Notes: a model not told the origin generated them from the letters alone. DNA of 64,000 bases from Pedobacter soli (GCF_900101435.1 NZ_FMZH01000002.1:434001-498000); one strand, 5' to 3'. Numbered from the stretch's first letter, positions 51,551 through 61,320 are shown. Numbers and translations: made by a program.

Positions 51551-52387
51551 ATGGGACAAAAAGCAAATCCAATAGGTGCCAGATTAGGAATTATCAAAGG
51601 ATGGGATTCTAACTGGTTCGGTGGCAACAACTACTCCGATAAATTAGTTGAAGATGAGAAAATAAGAAAATACCTTTCTGCCCGTATCGCTAAAGGCGGT
51701 GTTGCAAAAGTAGTTATTGAGCGTACCTTAAAACGTATCACTGTAACTATCCACACAGCTCGTCCGGGTATCGTAATCGGTAAAGCAGGTGCTGAGGTTG
51801 ATAAAATCAAAGAAGAGTTAAAGAAATTAACCAAAAAGGAAATTCAAATTAACATCTTTGAGATTAAACGCCCTGAACTTGATGCACAATTAGTTGCAGA
51901 AGGTGTTGCAAAACAATTAGAAGCAAGGATCTCATTCCGTAGAGCAATGAAATCTTCTATCGCATCAACCATGCGTATGGGTGCTGAAGGTATCAAAATC
52001 ATGACTTCTGGTCGTTTAGGTGGTGCTGAGATGGCACGTACTGAGCAGTACAAAGAAGGAAGAGTGCCTTTACATACTTTGCGTGCTGATATCGACTATG
52101 CTTTAGCTGAAGCTTTAACCACTTACGGTAAAATCGGTATTAAAGTATGGATCTGTAAAGGTGAGGTTTATGGAAAACGTGATTTGTCTCCAAACATCGG
52201 TTCGACAAATAACGGTCCAAAAGGCCAGTCAGAGAAACCAGCATTCGGTGGAAGAGATAACAGAGGTGGTGGAAGAGATAACCGTGGCGGGAACGACAGA
52301 CGTGGTGGAAACCAAGGCGGTCGCCCAGGTCAGGGTGGTGCAAACAGAGGTGGTGGCGCAGGCGCTAACAGAGGTCCTCGTAAATAA
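51551..52387 (+). CDS. rpsC: 30S ribosomal protein S3 with RGG-like tail
   Basis: S3, 278 residues. The KH domain ([17 protein letters not shown], with the GXXG loop) and the C-terminal domain ([20 protein letters not shown]) are canonical up to about residue 215. The final 45 or so residues are almost only Gly, Arg, Asn, Asp and Gln ([19 protein letters not shown]), a disordered RGG-like extension. E. coli S3 is 233 residues. Related Sphingobacteria seem to share such tails. Role unknown. Confidence 0.97.
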   Translation: MGQKANPIGARLGIIKGWDSNWFGGNNYSDKLVEDEKIRKYLSARIAKGGVAKVVIERTLKRITVTIHTARPGIVIGKAGAEVDKIKEELKKLTKKEIQINIFEIKRPELDAQLVAEGVAKQLEARISFRRAMKSSIASTMRMGAEGIKIMTSGRLGGAEMARTEQYKEGRVPLHTLRADIDYALAEALTTYGKIGIKVWICKGEVYGKRDLSPNIGSTNNGPKGQSEKPAFGGRDNRGGGRDNRGGNDRRGGNQGGRPGQGGANRGGGAGANRGPRK

Positions 52388-52427
52388 TTGATTTATTAAC
52401 ATCGTTTAACGATTAGAACAAAATAAA

Positions 52428-52850
52428 ATGTTACAGCCAAAAAGAACGAAGTTCAGGAAGATGCAAAAAGGCAGAATGAAGGGTTTAGCTTCTCGTGGAG
52501 CTGAATTAGCATTCGGATCTTTCGGTATCAAATCTTTAGAAGCAACTTGGATCACAAGTCGCCAGATAGAGGCTGCCCGTATTGCCGTAACACGTTTTAT
52601 GAAACGTGAAGGCCAGGTATGGATCAGAATTTTCCCTGACAAACCGGTAACTAAAAAACCTGCTGAGGTACGTATGGGTAAAGGTAAAGGTGCTCCTGAG
52701 TATTGGGTAGCAGTTGTAAGACCTGGACGTGTAATTTTCGAAGCTGAAGGTGTGCCTTTAGAAGTTGCTAAAGAAGCATTACGCTTAGCTGCTCAGAAAT
52801 TACCAATCCAAACCAAATTCGTAGTACGTAGAGATTACGTAGAAGCATAG
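52428..52850 (+). CDS. rplP: 50S ribosomal protein L16
   Basis: L16, 140 residues, beside the A-site tRNA elbow. [39 protein letters not shown] and [21 protein letters not shown] are canonical. The Arg of KGKGAPEYW segment is flanked normally. Confidence 0.97.
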   Translation: MLQPKRTKFRKMQKGRMKGLASRGAELAFGSFGIKSLEATWITSRQIEAARIAVTRFMKREGQVWIRIFPDKPVTKKPAEVRMGKGKGAPEYWVAVVRPGRVIFEAEGVPLEVAKEALRLAAQKLPIQTKFVVRRDYVEA

Positions 52851-52922
52851 TAAAGTGTTGAGGTGAATGTTGTAAATACTTGTTTATTATAACCGCTACA
52901 CTCAACGTAAAAGAAAAGAAAA

Positions 52923-53135
52923 ATGAAAAATTCAGAAATCACAGGGCTTTCAAAAGAAGAATTAGTAGCTAAGATTGCGGAAGAAAAAGAGAACTTATCA
53001 AAATTGAAGTTCGCTCACACTATTTCAGCTATCGAAAATCCTTCGCGTATTGCAAAAGTAAGGAAAGACATAGCCCGTTTAAACACTCAGTTGACTAAAG
53101 TGAAAAACAGCGAGTCAGCTACTGAAACCAAATAA
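52923..53135 (+). CDS. rpmC: 50S ribosomal protein L29
   Basis: L29, 70 residues, a two-helix protein near the tunnel exit. [18 protein letters not shown] and the signature [24 protein letters not shown] (read in parts) are clear. A 72-base spacer separates it from rplP. Confidence 0.95.
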   Translation: MKNSEITGLSKEELVAKIAEEKENLSKLKFAHTISAIENPSRIAKVRKDIARLNTQLTKVKNSESATETK

Positions 53136-53148
53136 TTTGAGAGTCGAC

Positions 53149-53403
53149 ATGGAAAGACAATTAAGAAAAACAAGAACCGGGTTAGTGGTAAGCAACAAGA
53201 TGGATAAATCTGTTGTGGTGAGCGTGGAGCGTAAAGTGAAACACCCGATTTATGGTAAGTTCGTAAAGAAAACTACCAAATTTATGGCTCACGACGAGAA
53301 AAACGAATGCGGTATCGGTGATACCGTATTGATTATGGAAACTCGTCCTTTGAGTAAAAACAAGAACTGGAGATTGGTACAAATTTTAGAAAGGGCTAAA
53401 TAA
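53149..53403 (+). CDS. rpsQ: 30S ribosomal protein S17
   Basis: S17, 84 residues from [11 protein letters not shown]; a TTG four codons upstream is possible but less likely. [18 protein letters not shown] and [20 protein letters not shown] are typical. It binds 16S rRNA early in assembly. Confidence 0.96.
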   Translation: MERQLRKTRTGLVVSNKMDKSVVVSVERKVKHPIYGKFVKKTTKFMAHDEKNECGIGDTVLIMETRPLSKNKNWRLVQILERAK

Positions 53404-53404
53404 G

Positions 53405-53773
53405 ATGGTACAACAGGAATCGAGATTAAACGTTGCTGATAACAGCGGCGCGAAAGAAGTATTGGTAATTCGTGTGTTAGGTGGAACCGGCAAACGTTAT
53501 GCTTCAATTGGTGATAAAATAGTTGTTACCGTAAAAAGCGCTTTACCTTCGGGTAACATTAAAAAAGGTACAGTTTCTAAAGCAGTTGTTGTAAGAACTA
53601 AAAAAGAAATCCGTCGTAAAGATGGTTCTTATATCCGTTTTGACGATAATGCGGCTGTATTATTGAACGCACAGGATGAGCCAAGAGGTACACGTATCTT
53701 TGGCCCGGTTGCGAGAGAACTACGTGAAAAACAATTCATGAAAATCGTATCATTAGCACCGGAGGTATTATAA
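53405..53773 (+). CDS. rplN: 50S ribosomal protein L14
   Basis: L14, 122 residues, part of the intersubunit bridge region. [19 protein letters not shown] and the signature [21 protein letters not shown] precede [15 protein letters not shown]. It begins one base after rpsQ. Confidence 0.97.
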   Translation: MVQQESRLNVADNSGAKEVLVIRVLGGTGKRYASIGDKIVVTVKSALPSGNIKKGTVSKAVVVRTKKEIRRKDGSYIRFDDNAAVLLNAQDEPRGTRIFGPVARELREKQFMKIVSLAPEVL

Positions 53774-53774
53774 A

Positions 53775-54113
53775 ATGGGAAACAAAGTAAATACACCAAA
53801 ACTTAAAATCCGCACTGGAGATTTAGTTAAAGTAATTGCTGGCGATTCAAAAGGTCAACAAGGAAAAGTACTTTCAGTACAAACAGATAAAAACAGAGCC
53901 ATTGTAGAAGGCATCAACTTAGTTGCTAAACACACTAAACCAAATGCTGCAAATCCTAACGGTGGTATTATTAAAAAAGAGGCTGCTCTTCACATTTCTA
54001 ACTTGATGTTGGTTGATCCAAAATCTGGTAAAACTACCCGCGTTGGTCGTAAACTAAACGCTGATGGTAAAATCGTTAGAGTTGCTAAAATTTCAGGGGA
54101 GGAGATTAAATAA
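53775..54113 (+). CDS. rplX: 50S ribosomal protein L24
   Basis: L24, 112 residues, with an N-terminal KOW motif ([21 protein letters not shown]). It initiates 50S assembly. The final base of its stop is the first base of the rplE ATG. Confidence 0.96.
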   Translation: MGNKVNTPKLKIRTGDLVKVIAGDSKGQQGKVLSVQTDKNRAIVEGINLVAKHTKPNAANPNGGIIKKEAALHISNLMLVDPKSGKTTRVGRKLNADGKIVRVAKISGEEIK

Positions 54114-54676
54114 TGGCTACACCTAGATTAAAAAGCAAATACAAAGAAGAAGTTGTAAATGCATTAAAAGAGAAATTTCAGTACAAAACTGTTATGCAGG
54201 TTCCTAAATTGGAAAAAATCTGTATCAATCAGGGTGTAGGTCGTTTTTCTGTTACTGATAAAAAGATTATGGATACTACAATCGTTGAGTTGACTACCAT
54301 TACTGGTCAGCAAGCGGTTCCGGCACAATCAAAAAAGGATATCTCTAACTTTAAATTACGTAAAGGTATGCCGGTTGGTGTACGCGTAACATTACGTGAT
54401 AACAACATGTACGAGTTCCTTGATCGTTTGATTTCTGTTGCTTTGCCACGTATCCGTGATTTCAAAGGTATTAACGATAAAGGTTTCGATGGTAAAGGTA
54501 ACTACACTTTAGGTGTTACTGAACAAATCATCTTTCCTGAGATTAATATAGATAAAATCAATAAAATTTTAGGGATGGATATAACTTTCGTAACTTCGGC
54601 AAAATCTGACGTTGAAGCGCTTGAGTTATTGAAACAATTCGGATTACCATTTAAAAATCAAAAAACAGCAGAATAA
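54113..54676 (+). CDS. rplE: 50S ribosomal protein L5
   Basis: L5, 187 residues, binds 5S rRNA and contacts P-site t[39 protein letters not shown] and [14 protein letters not shown] are canonical. TAATG overlaps link it to rplX and rpsN. Confidence 0.97.
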   Translation: MATPRLKSKYKEEVVNALKEKFQYKTVMQVPKLEKICINQGVGRFSVTDKKIMDTTIVELTTITGQQAVPAQSKKDISNFKLRKGMPVGVRVTLRDNNMYEFLDRLISVALPRIRDFKGINDKGFDGKGNYTLGVTEQIIFPEINIDKINKILGMDITFVTSAKSDVEALELLKQFGLPFKNQKTAE

Positions 54677-54945
54677 TGGCAAAAGAAGGTGTAAAAGCAC
54701 GCGAAGTTAAGCGCCAAAAATTGGTAGCTAGATACGCTGAAAAACGTGCAGCATTAAAAGCTGCAGGAGATTTCGAGGGTTTGGATAAATTACCAAAGAA
54801 CTCATCTCCGGTACGTTTACACAACCGTTGTAAATTAACTGGTCGTCCTCGTGGATATATGCGTACCTTTGGTATTTCAAGGGTAACATTCCGCGAAATG
54901 GCACTAGACGGTAAAATACCAGGTGTTAAAAAAGCATCTTGGTAA
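54676..54945 (+). CDS. rpsN: 30S ribosomal protein S14, zinc-free form
   Basis: S14 of 89 residues, the longer type without the two CXXC pairs of zinc-binding S14; only one cysteine ([12 protein letters not shown]) remains. [16 protein letters not shown] and KKASW at the end are canonical. A long inverted repeat follows in the 152-base spacer before rpsH. Confidence 0.96.
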   Translation: MAKEGVKAREVKRQKLVARYAEKRAALKAAGDFEGLDKLPKNSSPVRLHNRCKLTGRPRGYMRTFGISRVTFREMALDGKIPGVKKASW

Positions 54946-54964
54946 TATAAAGTATCAAGTACAG

Positions 54965-55008
54965 AGTATCAGGTATCAAGACGGAATGGTTTCTTGATAC
55001 CTGATACT
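54965..55008. repeat. 17-bp perfect inverted repeat between rpsN and rpsH
   Basis: AGTATCAGGTATCAAGA at 54965-54981 is the exact reverse complement of 54992-55008, with a ten-base loop. An extra GTATCAAG copy precedes it. There is no T run. It looks like a small dispersed repeat inserted inside the spc operon. Confidence 0.75.
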
Positions 55009-55097
55009 TATGTCTTATTACTAGAAAAAGAATTTTAACCGATAGCAGGTCCCACAGCTGGGTAGCAGAAGGAAACCACTATCAAAAACAATAAATA

Positions 55098-55496
55098 ATG
55101 AATACAGATCCAATAGCAGATTATTTAACAAGAGTAAGGAATGCCATTAAGGCCAACCACAGAGTTGTAGAAATTCCTGCATCAAACCTTAAAAAGGAAA
55201 TCACTAAAGTACTTTTTGATAAAGGTTACATCGCGAACTATAAGTTTGAAGATACTACAGTTCAAGGCACCATTAAAATTGCTTTGAAATACAATCCGAT
55301 TACTAAAGTTCCTGCTATTCGTACATTAGTGCGAGTAAGTAAACCAGGTTTGAGACAGTATGCAGGCGTTGAAAATATGCCAAGAGTATTAAACGGTTTA
55401 GGTATCGCAATCTTATCTACTTCAAAAGGTGTAATGACCGATAAAGAAGCAGCCAAATTAAACATTGGTGGTGAGGTATTGTGTCACGTTTATTAA
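55098..55496 (+). CDS. rpsH: 30S ribosomal protein S8
   Basis: S8, 132 residues, binds the central domain of 16S rRNA and in E. coli represses the spc operon. DPIADYLTRVRNAIKANH at the start and GIAILSTSKGVMTDKEA near the end are canonical. Confidence 0.97.
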   Translation: MNTDPIADYLTRVRNAIKANHRVVEIPASNLKKEITKVLFDKGYIANYKFEDTTVQGTIKIALKYNPITKVPAIRTLVRVSKPGLRQYAGVENMPRVLNGLGIAILSTSKGVMTDKEAAKLNIGGEVLCHVY

Positions 55497-55515
55497 TATT
55501 TAGGAGAACAACACA

Positions 55516-56073
55516 ATGTCAAGAATAGGAAAAGCCCCAATTACAATCCCTGCAGGTGTAACCATTACAGTATCTAACGATAACGTTGTAACTGTAAAAG
55601 GCCCTAAAGGTGAATTATCACAAGCAGTTGATAAAGATATCACTGTAAGTCAGGAAGATGGAATTTTAACAGTTCAACGTCCATCAGATCAAAAGAAACA
55701 CAAAGCATTACACGGTTTATACCGCTCTTTGCTTAACAACATGGTTGTTGGTGTTACAGCAGGTTATACACTAACTCAAGAATTAGTGGGTGTTGGTTAC
55801 CGTGCTACAAACCAGGGTAATACATTAGACCTGGTTTTAGGTTATTCTCACCACTATGTATTCCAGTTACCAGCAGAGATTAAAGTAACTACGCAATCAG
55901 AAAAAGGTCAGACTCCTAAAATCATTTTAGAGAGTATCGACAAACAATTGATTGGTCAGGTAGCAGCGAAAATCCGTTCGTTACGTGCACCAGAGCCATA
56001 CAAAGGTAAAGGTATCAAGTTTGTGGGTGAAGTGTTAAGAAGAAAAGCAGGTAAATCAGCATCTAAAAAATAG
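55516..56073 (+). CDS. rplF: 50S ribosomal protein L6
   Basis: L6, 185 residues with the usual two related domains. [30 protein letters not shown] and the C-terminal signature [25 protein letters not shown] segment ([12 protein letters not shown]) are present. Confidence 0.97.
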   Translation: MSRIGKAPITIPAGVTITVSNDNVVTVKGPKGELSQAVDKDITVSQEDGILTVQRPSDQKKHKALHGLYRSLLNNMVVGVTAGYTLTQELVGVGYRATNQGNTLDLVLGYSHHYVFQLPAEIKVTTQSEKGQTPKIILESIDKQLIGQVAAKIRSLRAPEPYKGKGIKFVGEVLRRKAGKSASKK

Positions 56074-56078
56074 TAATC

Positions 56079-56432
56079 ATGGCAGGTAAAAAATTATCAA
56101 GAAGAGATCGTATTAAAAAAGGGATCAGAAAAAGACTTACCGGTTCGGAAGAGCGTCCAAGGTTATCTGTATTTAGAAGCAATAAAGGGATTTATGCGCA
56201 GGTAATTAACGACGTAACCGGTACAACAATTGCTTCGGCATCATCATTATCAAAAGATTTTGCAGGTACAGGAAGCAAAAGCGACCAATCAGTTGCAGTA
56301 GGTAAATTAGTTGCTGAAAAAGCAATTGCTGCTGGTGTTAAACAAGTTGTTTTCGATAGAAATGGCTATTTATACCACGGTCGTGTAAAATCGTTGGCAG
56401 AGGGTGCCCGCGAAGCTGGTTTAGTATTTTAA
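56079..56432 (+). CDS. rplR: 50S ribosomal protein L18
   Basis: L18, 117 residues, a 5S rRNA-binding protein. [21 protein letters not shown], then [15 protein letters not shown] and [20 protein letters not shown], match the family. It starts five bases after rplF. Confidence 0.97.
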   Translation: MAGKKLSRRDRIKKGIRKRLTGSEERPRLSVFRSNKGIYAQVINDVTGTTIASASSLSKDFAGTGSKSDQSVAVGKLVAEKAIAAGVKQVVFDRNGYLYHGRVKSLAEGAREAGLVF

Positions 56433-56449
56433 TCTGAAGAAAAAGTAAG

Positions 56450-56968
56450 ATGTCAACTATTAATATAAAAAGAGTAAAAACCACCGATATCGAATTAAAG
56501 GATCGTTTGGTTAGTATACAACGTGTTGCCAAAGTAACCAAAGGTGGCCGTACTTTCAGCTTCTCGGCAATTGTTGTTGTAGGTGATGAAAACGGTATTG
56601 TTGGTTTCGGTTTAGGTAAAGCGAAAGAGGTAACTGAAGCTATTGCAAAAGGTGTGGATGATGCCAAAAAGAACTTGGTAAAAGTTCCAATTTTAAACGG
56701 TACTGTTCCTCACGAACAAATCGGTAAATTCTCAGGTGGTTTTGTATTAATCAAACCAGCTGCAGTAGGTACCGGAGTAATTGCAGGTGGCGCGATGCGT
56801 GCTGTTTTAGAGAGTGCCGGTGTACACAACGTATTGGCAAAATCTAAAGGTTCATCTAACCCACACAACGTGGTAAAAGCAACTGTTGATGCATTAACTA
56901 AAATGCGCGACGCTTATACAGTAGCTCAAACCCGTGGTATTGATTTAAACAAAGTATTTAACGGATAA
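56450..56968 (+). CDS. rpsE: 30S ribosomal protein S5
   Basis: S5, 172 residues, a fidelity and mRNA-entry protein. [36 protein letters not shown] and [16 protein letters not shown] are canonical. The loop corresponding to spectinomycin resistance sites shows no obvious deletion. Confidence 0.97.
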   Translation: MSTINIKRVKTTDIELKDRLVSIQRVAKVTKGGRTFSFSAIVVVGDENGIVGFGLGKAKEVTEAIAKGVDDAKKNLVKVPILNGTVPHEQIGKFSGGFVLIKPAAVGTGVIAGGAMRAVLESAGVHNVLAKSKGSSNPHNVVKATVDALTKMRDAYTVAQTRGIDLNKVFNG

Positions 56969-56972
56969 TATC

Positions 56973-57152
56973 ATGGCTAAGATCAAAATAACACAAGTAA
57001 AAAGCGTTATCGACAGAAGCGAGCGCCAAAAAAGAACCGTTCAGGCTTTGGGTTTATCTAAATTGAACCAAAGTGTTGAGGTTGAAGCTACACCGCAAAT
57101 TATCGGTATGATTCGTAAAGTGAATCACCTGGTAGCTATCGAAGCAATCTAA
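56973..57152 (+). CDS. rpmD: 50S ribosomal protein L30
   Basis: L30, 59 residues, starts four bases after rpsE. AKIKITQVKSVIDRSERQK, then VQALGLSKLNQSVEV and MIRKVNHLVAI, give the complete short bacterial form. It is easily missed because of its size. Confidence 0.95.
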   Translation: MAKIKITQVKSVIDRSERQKRTVQALGLSKLNQSVEVEATPQIIGMIRKVNHLVAIEAI

Positions 57153-57163
57153 TAAAAAAAGTT

Positions 57164-57197
57164 AAAGGTAATATGGGGTAAAATCCGTATTACCTTT
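57164..57197 (+). other. Hairpin between rpmD and rplO
   Basis: AAAGGTAATA at 57164-57173 pairs with TATTACCTTT at 57188-57197 in the 105-base rpmD-rplO spacer. Only ATATA follows, so it is not a strong terminator and could be an mRNA-processing or regulatory structure. Confidence 0.5.
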
Positions 57198-57257
57198 ATA
57201 TATGTTTAATCGTTGTACCTGTTTAGTGAAAGCGAAGGGCAACACAAATTCAAAAAA

Positions 57258-57704
57258 ATGAATTTAAGTAATTTAAAACCTGCAAAAGGTTCTACAAAAA
57301 ACAGCAAAAGAATTGGTCGTGGTACAGGTTCAGGTCGTGGCGGTACTTCAACTCGTGGTCACAAAGGTGCGGGTTCTCGTTCAGGTCACTCAACCAAAAT
57401 CGGTTTCGAAGGTGGTCAAATGCCTTTACAACGTCGTGTGCCTAAAGTTGGTTTCAAACCAATCAACCGTACTGAATACGTTGGTGTAAACTTAGATGTA
57501 TTACAAAACTTAGCTGAAAAATTCAGCTTAACAACTATCGATTTCGCCGCTCTCCAGGCGCATGGTTTAGCTTCAAAAAACGACTTGGTTAAAATCTTAG
57601 GTCGTGGTGAAGTGAAAGCAAAATTAGAAGTTACAGCACATGCGTTTTCTGCAACCGCACAAAAAGCTATTGAAGCTGCAGGTGGTTCTATTGTAAAATT
57701 GTAA
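57258..57704 (+). CDS. rplO: 50S ribosomal protein L15
   Basis: L15, 148 residues from [14 protein letters not shown]; a TTG 15 codons upstream is not favoured. The glycine/arginine-rich N-terminus ([18 protein letters not shown]) and [18 protein letters not shown] are characteristic. Confidence 0.97.
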   Translation: MNLSNLKPAKGSTKNSKRIGRGTGSGRGGTSTRGHKGAGSRSGHSTKIGFEGGQMPLQRRVPKVGFKPINRTEYVGVNLDVLQNLAEKFSLTTIDFAALQAHGLASKNDLVKILGRGEVKAKLEVTAHAFSATAQKAIEAAGGSIVKL

Positions 57705-57711
57705 TTATTAA

Positions 57712-59052
57712 ATGAAGAAGCTATTTACTACTTTAAGTAATATCTGGAAAATTCAGGAATTAAAAGAGCGTATATTGTTTACGCTCTTAATTCTTTTGGT
57801 ATACCGTTTCGTTTCTCACGTGGTTTTACCAGGTGTAGATGCAACTGCTTTAGGCAATAACGAAAAATCAGGACTTTTAGGCTTACTTGATATGTTTGCC
57901 GGAGGTTCTTTCTCTCGTGTGTCTATTTTGGCGTTGGGGGTAATGCCTTATATCTCTGCATCAATTGTGGTGCAACTATTGGGTATTGCTGTTCCTTCTT
58001 TCCAAAAAATGCAGAAAGAAGGCGAAAGTGGTAGAAAAAAAATGAACCAGATTACCCGTTACCTAACGGTAGCGATCACAATCGTTCAGTCTGTTGGTTA
58101 TGTTAAAACACAAGTTCCACCAGAAGCTATTTTATTACCAAACACTTTATTTTTAGTGTTATCTACGTTTGTATTAACGGCAGGTACCTTATTTGTAATG
58201 TGGTTAGGTGAAAAAATTACTGATAAAGGAATTGGTAACGGTACCTCACTAATCATTATGGTTGGTATCATTGCCCGTTTACCTGTTGCAATTTCTCAGG
58301 AGTTTAGTGCACGTGTGGGTTCGTCAAGTGAAGGTGGAGGTCCGGTAGCATTAGTTTTAGAAATTGTTGCCTTATTTGCAGTTGTAATGTTCACCATTTT
58401 AATTGTTCAGGGTGTACGTAAAGTACCTGTACAATACGCTAAGAAAATTGTGGGTAACCGCCAGTTTGGTGGTGTTCGTCAGTATATTCCGTTAAAGGTT
58501 AATGCTGCCGGTGTTATGCCAATCATTTTTGCTCAGGCGTTAATGTTCATTCCAGGTGCAATTATGCAATTTGTTCCTTCATTACAAGGTTCTTGGTTAA
58601 TTCAGTTCAGCAACACTACATCGTTGGCTTATAGCTTAACGTTCGCATTTTTAATTATTGCCTTTACTTTCTTCTATACTGCCATTACAGTTAACCCAAC
58701 TCAAATGAGCGATGATATGAAGAAAAACGGTGGTTTTATCCCAGGTATTAAACCGGGTTTAGCAACATCAACTTTCATTGATGATGTAATTTCTAAAATC
58801 ACTTTCCCAGGTGCAGTATTTTTAGCGATCATTGCTATTTTACCTTCTATTGCGGTTAAGTTCGGTATTAAACAAGAGTTTGCTCACTTCTTTGGCGGTA
58901 CATCTTTATTGATTTTGGTAGGTGTTGTTTTGGATACCTTACAACAGATCGAAAGCTATTTATTGATGCGTCATTATGATGGTTTAATGAAAACCGGTAG
59001 GGTTACTGGCAGAACAGGTGTACCTGCTGCAAGTAGCAACGCTGCGTTGTAG
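57712..59052 (+). CDS. secY: Preprotein translocase subunit SecY
   Basis: SecY, 446 residues, the ten-helix channel of the Sec translocon. RFVSHVVLPGVDA, GGSFSRVSILALGVMPYISASI (read in parts), GIGNGTSLIIMVGI and the C-terminal MRHYDGLMKTGR are recognised. SecE and SecG are not in this window. It follows rplO by seven bases, the conserved spc order; adk, common after secY in other phyla, is absent. Confidence 0.97.
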   Translation: MKKLFTTLSNIWKIQELKERILFTLLILLVYRFVSHVVLPGVDATALGNNEKSGLLGLLDMFAGGSFSRVSILALGVMPYISASIVVQLLGIAVPSFQKMQKEGESGRKKMNQITRYLTVAITIVQSVGYVKTQVPPEAILLPNTLFLVLSTFVLTAGTLFVMWLGEKITDKGIGNGTSLIIMVGIIARLPVAISQEFSARVGSSSEGGGPVALVLEIVALFAVVMFTILIVQGVRKVPVQYAKKIVGNRQFGGVRQYIPLKVNAAGVMPIIFAQALMFIPGAIMQFVPSLQGSWLIQFSNTTSLAYSLTFAFLIIAFTFFYTAITVNPTQMSDDMKKNGGFIPGIKPGLATSTFIDDVISKITFPGAVFLAIIAILPSIAVKFGIKQEFAHFFGGTSLLILVGVVLDTLQQIESYLLMRHYDGLMKTGRVTGRTGVPAASSNAAL

Positions 59053-59060
59053 TGTAAAGG

Positions 59061-59846
59061 ATGTCTAAAATTTATTACAAGTCTCTTGAAGAGATCGAGT
59101 TAATAAGAGAAAGTTCCATGCTTGTTTCTAAAACTTTAGCCGAAGTGGCCAAGGTGATAAAAGCAGGCATGACTACTATCCAGTTAGATAAGTTAGCTTA
59201 TGAGTTTATTGGTGATCACGGAGCAATCCCTGCATTTTTAAACTACAATGGTTTCCCTTACTCATTGTGTATTTCGCCAAATGAACAGGTTGTTCATGGT
59301 TTTCCGGGCGAATATGTAATACAGGAGGGAGATTTGATTTCGGTTGACTGCGGCGTAATTAAAAACAATTATTTTGGCGATTCGGCTTATACTTTCTCCA
59401 TAGGGGAGGTTGATGCTGAAAAACAAAAACTGGTTGAGGTTACCAAGCGTTGCCTGGAGTTAGGCATTGAAAAAGCAGTAGCAGGCATGCGGATCGGTGA
59501 TATCGCTTTTGCAGTTCAGCACCACGCAGAAACTAATGGATTTGGTGTAGTAAGAGAACTGGTTGGACATGGCGTAGGTGTAAAGCTTCATGAGAAACCA
59601 GAAGTTCCCAATTATGGAAAGCGTGGGGCAGGACCAAAACTTGAAGAAGGAATGGTGATTGCAATTGAGCCCATGATTAATGCAGGCGTTGCCGGTGTTA
59701 AATTCCATAAAGACGGATGGACAGTAACGAGTAAAGACAATAAGCCATCGGCACATTTTGAACACACAGTGGCCATAAAAAAGGGCAAAGCAGATGTTTT
59801 ATCGACGTTTTCTATTATAGAAGAAGTTTTACAACAAAAAAAATAA
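59061..59846 (+). CDS. map: Type I methionine aminopeptidase
   Basis: Methionine aminopeptidase, 261 residues, removes initiator Met. Metal ligands are seen in SVDCGVIKNNYFGDSAYTF (two Asp), GHGVGVKLHEKP (His), EPMIN (Glu) and FEHTVAI (Glu). There is no N-terminal extension. It is coupled to secY with an eight-base gap. Confidence 0.95.
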   Translation: MSKIYYKSLEEIELIRESSMLVSKTLAEVAKVIKAGMTTIQLDKLAYEFIGDHGAIPAFLNYNGFPYSLCISPNEQVVHGFPGEYVIQEGDLISVDCGVIKNNYFGDSAYTFSIGEVDAEKQKLVEVTKRCLELGIEKAVAGMRIGDIAFAVQHHAETNGFGVVRELVGHGVGVKLHEKPEVPNYGKRGAGPKLEEGMVIAIEPMINAGVAGVKFHKDGWTVTSKDNKPSAHFEHTVAIKKGKADVLSTFSIIEEVLQQKK

Positions 59847-59865
59847 ATAATTAAAATTTTTTATT

Positions 59866-59873
59866 TAATTTTG
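59866..59873 (+). promoter_or_regulatory. Candidate -7 box before infA
   Basis: TAATTTTG matches TAnnTTTG, 45 bases before the infA ATG in the 71-base map-infA spacer. A -33 box is not clear, so an internal promoter is only possible. Confidence 0.4.
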
Positions 59874-59917
59874 CAACCCTGTTTAGAAGCAGCTAATTAA
59901 GTAACAATCAATAAAAT

Positions 59918-60136
59918 ATGGCTAAACAAGCCTCAATTGAACAAGACGGAGTAATAAGAGAAGCATTGTCTAATGCGATGTTCAGGGTTGAACTCGAAAA
60001 CGGACATGAAATTATTGCGCACATTTCAGGAAAGATGCGGATGCACTACATCAAAATTCTTCCTGGTGATAAAGTGAAACTAGAGATGTCGCCGTATGAT
60101 TTAACAAAAGGTCGCATCACTTATAGATACAAATAA
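59918..60136 (+). CDS. infA: Translation initiation factor IF-1
   Basis: IF-1, 72 residues, an OB-fold protein that blocks the A site during initiation. [39 protein letters not shown] and KGRITYRYK are canonical. Confidence 0.97.
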   Translation: MAKQASIEQDGVIREALSNAMFRVELENGHEIIAHISGKMRMHYIKILPGDKVKLEMSPYDLTKGRITYRYK

Positions 60137-60137
60137 A

Positions 60138-60254
60138 ATGAAAGTTAGATCATCAATTAAAAAACGTAGCGCTGATTGCAAGATTATTCGCCGTAAAGGT
60201 AAACTTTACGTTATCAACAAGAAAAATCCTAAATACAAGCAACGTCAAGGGTAA
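60138..60254 (+). CDS. rpmJ: 50S ribosomal protein L36, zinc-free form
   Basis: L36, 38 residues, one base after inf[22 protein letters not shown] and the end NPKYKQRQG match the family. Of the four zinc ligands of the C+ form, only Cys14 is left; the other positions are Ser11, Asn27 and Tyr33. This is the zinc-independent type. Too short for many gene finders. Confidence 0.95.
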   Translation: MKVRSSIKKRSADCKIIRRKGKLYVINKKNPKYKQRQG

Positions 60255-60266
60255 TTAGAAAATATT

Positions 60267-60306
60267 GTAATTTACCGTACAACGGTGGCCCGCCGTTCGG
60301 GATTAC
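60267..60306 (+). other. Nested hairpin between rpmJ and rpsM
   Basis: GTAAT (60267-60271) with ATTAC (60302-60306) encloses AACGG (60281-60285) with CCGTT (60293-60297). It sits in the 70-base leader of rpsM and is GC-rich for this genome. Confidence 0.4.
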
Positions 60307-60324
60307 TTCAAAACAACAATAAAT

Positions 60325-60702
60325 ATGGCAAGGATTTCAGGTATTGATTTACCAAGAAACAAAAGAGGAGAGATCGGTTTAACCTATATCTATGGTATCG
60401 GTAGAACAACTGCACAACGTATTTTAACTACTGCAGGAATCGATTTAAACAAAAAAGTACAAGACTGGTCTGATGATGAGTTATCAGCAATCCGTACTAT
60501 GATTAACGATGAGATTAAAGTAGAAGGTGCTTTACGCTCAGAGGTTCAGTTAAACATCAAACGTTTAATGGATATCGGTTGTTACCGTGGTTTACGTCAC
60601 AGAAAAGGTTTACCTTCTCGTGGTCAGCGTACTAAAAACAACTCACGTACTCGTAAGGGTAAGAGAAAAACAGTTGCTAACAAGAAAAAAGCTACTAAAT
60701 AG
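60325..60702 (+). CDS. rpsM: 30S ribosomal protein S13
   Basis: S13, 125 residues, contacts P-site tRNA and forms bridge B1. [22 protein letters not shown] (in parts), then [20 protein letters not shown] and the basic tail [13 protein letters not shown], are canonical. It begins the alpha-operon part. Confidence 0.97.
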   Translation: MARISGIDLPRNKRGEIGLTYIYGIGRTTAQRILTTAGIDLNKKVQDWSDDELSAIRTMINDEIKVEGALRSEVQLNIKRLMDIGCYRGLRHRKGLPSRGQRTKNNSRTRKGKRKTVANKKKATK

Positions 60703-60710
60703 AAATTGAT

Positions 60711-60850
60711 AGATATGAGATGTGAGATCCGATAGCTATCGGATGTAGATATGAGACCATATCTTCAACTCTACTCAATCTGGATTAAAGATAATAATTA
60801 GATATAAAGTACCGAGGTAGAGCAATTCTCATATCTCAATTCTCATATCT
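60711..60850. repeat. Inverted-repeat element between rpsM and rpsK
   Basis: The 166-base spacer holds AGATATGAGA at 60711-60720 and 60747-60756 and its reverse complement TCTCATATCT at 60827-60836 and 60841-60850. In the middle is an 18-base perfect palindrome, ATCCGATAGCTATCGGAT, at 60727-60744. It resembles a dispersed intergenic repeat inserted within the operon. Confidence 0.75.
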
Positions 60851-60868
60851 AGCATCTAATAAAAGAAA

Positions 60869-61258
60869 ATGGCTAAAAGTAAAAAAGTAACAAAAAAACG
60901 TATCGTTGTAATTGAGCCTGTTGGTCAGGCGCATATCAATGCTACCTTCAACAACATCATCGTTACCTTAACAAACAACAACGGACAGACTATTTCATGG
61001 TCTTCTGCTGGTAAAATGGGCTTTAAAGGTTCTAAAAAGAACACGCCTTATGCAGCTGGTCAAGCAGCTTCAGATTGCGGTAAAGTTGCGTTTGACTTAG
61101 GTTTACGTAAAGTTGAAGTATTTGTAAAAGGTCCGGGTTCAGGTCGTGAATCTGCAATCAGAACTTTACAGGTAGCAGGTCTTGAAGTAACATCTATCAA
61201 AGATATTACTCCACTTCCTCACAACGGATGTCGTCCTCCTAAAAAGAGAAGAGTTTAA
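60869..61258 (+). CDS. rpsK: 30S ribosomal protein S11
   Basis: S11, 129 residues, in the 30S platform. [41 protein letters not shown] and [17 protein letters not shown] are canonical, including the NGCRPPK end where an isoaspartate forms in E. coli. Confidence 0.97.
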   Translation: MAKSKKVTKKRIVVIEPVGQAHINATFNNIIVTLTNNNGQTISWSSAGKMGFKGSKKNTPYAAGQAASDCGKVAFDLGLRKVEVFVKGPGSGRESAIRTLQVAGLEVTSIKDITPLPHNGCRPPKKRRV

Positions 61259-61320
61259 TTAATTTTAAAGCTAAGAATCTCCAGCTACAGGTTGGATGAT
61301 ACTTTAAAAACAGAAAAAAA

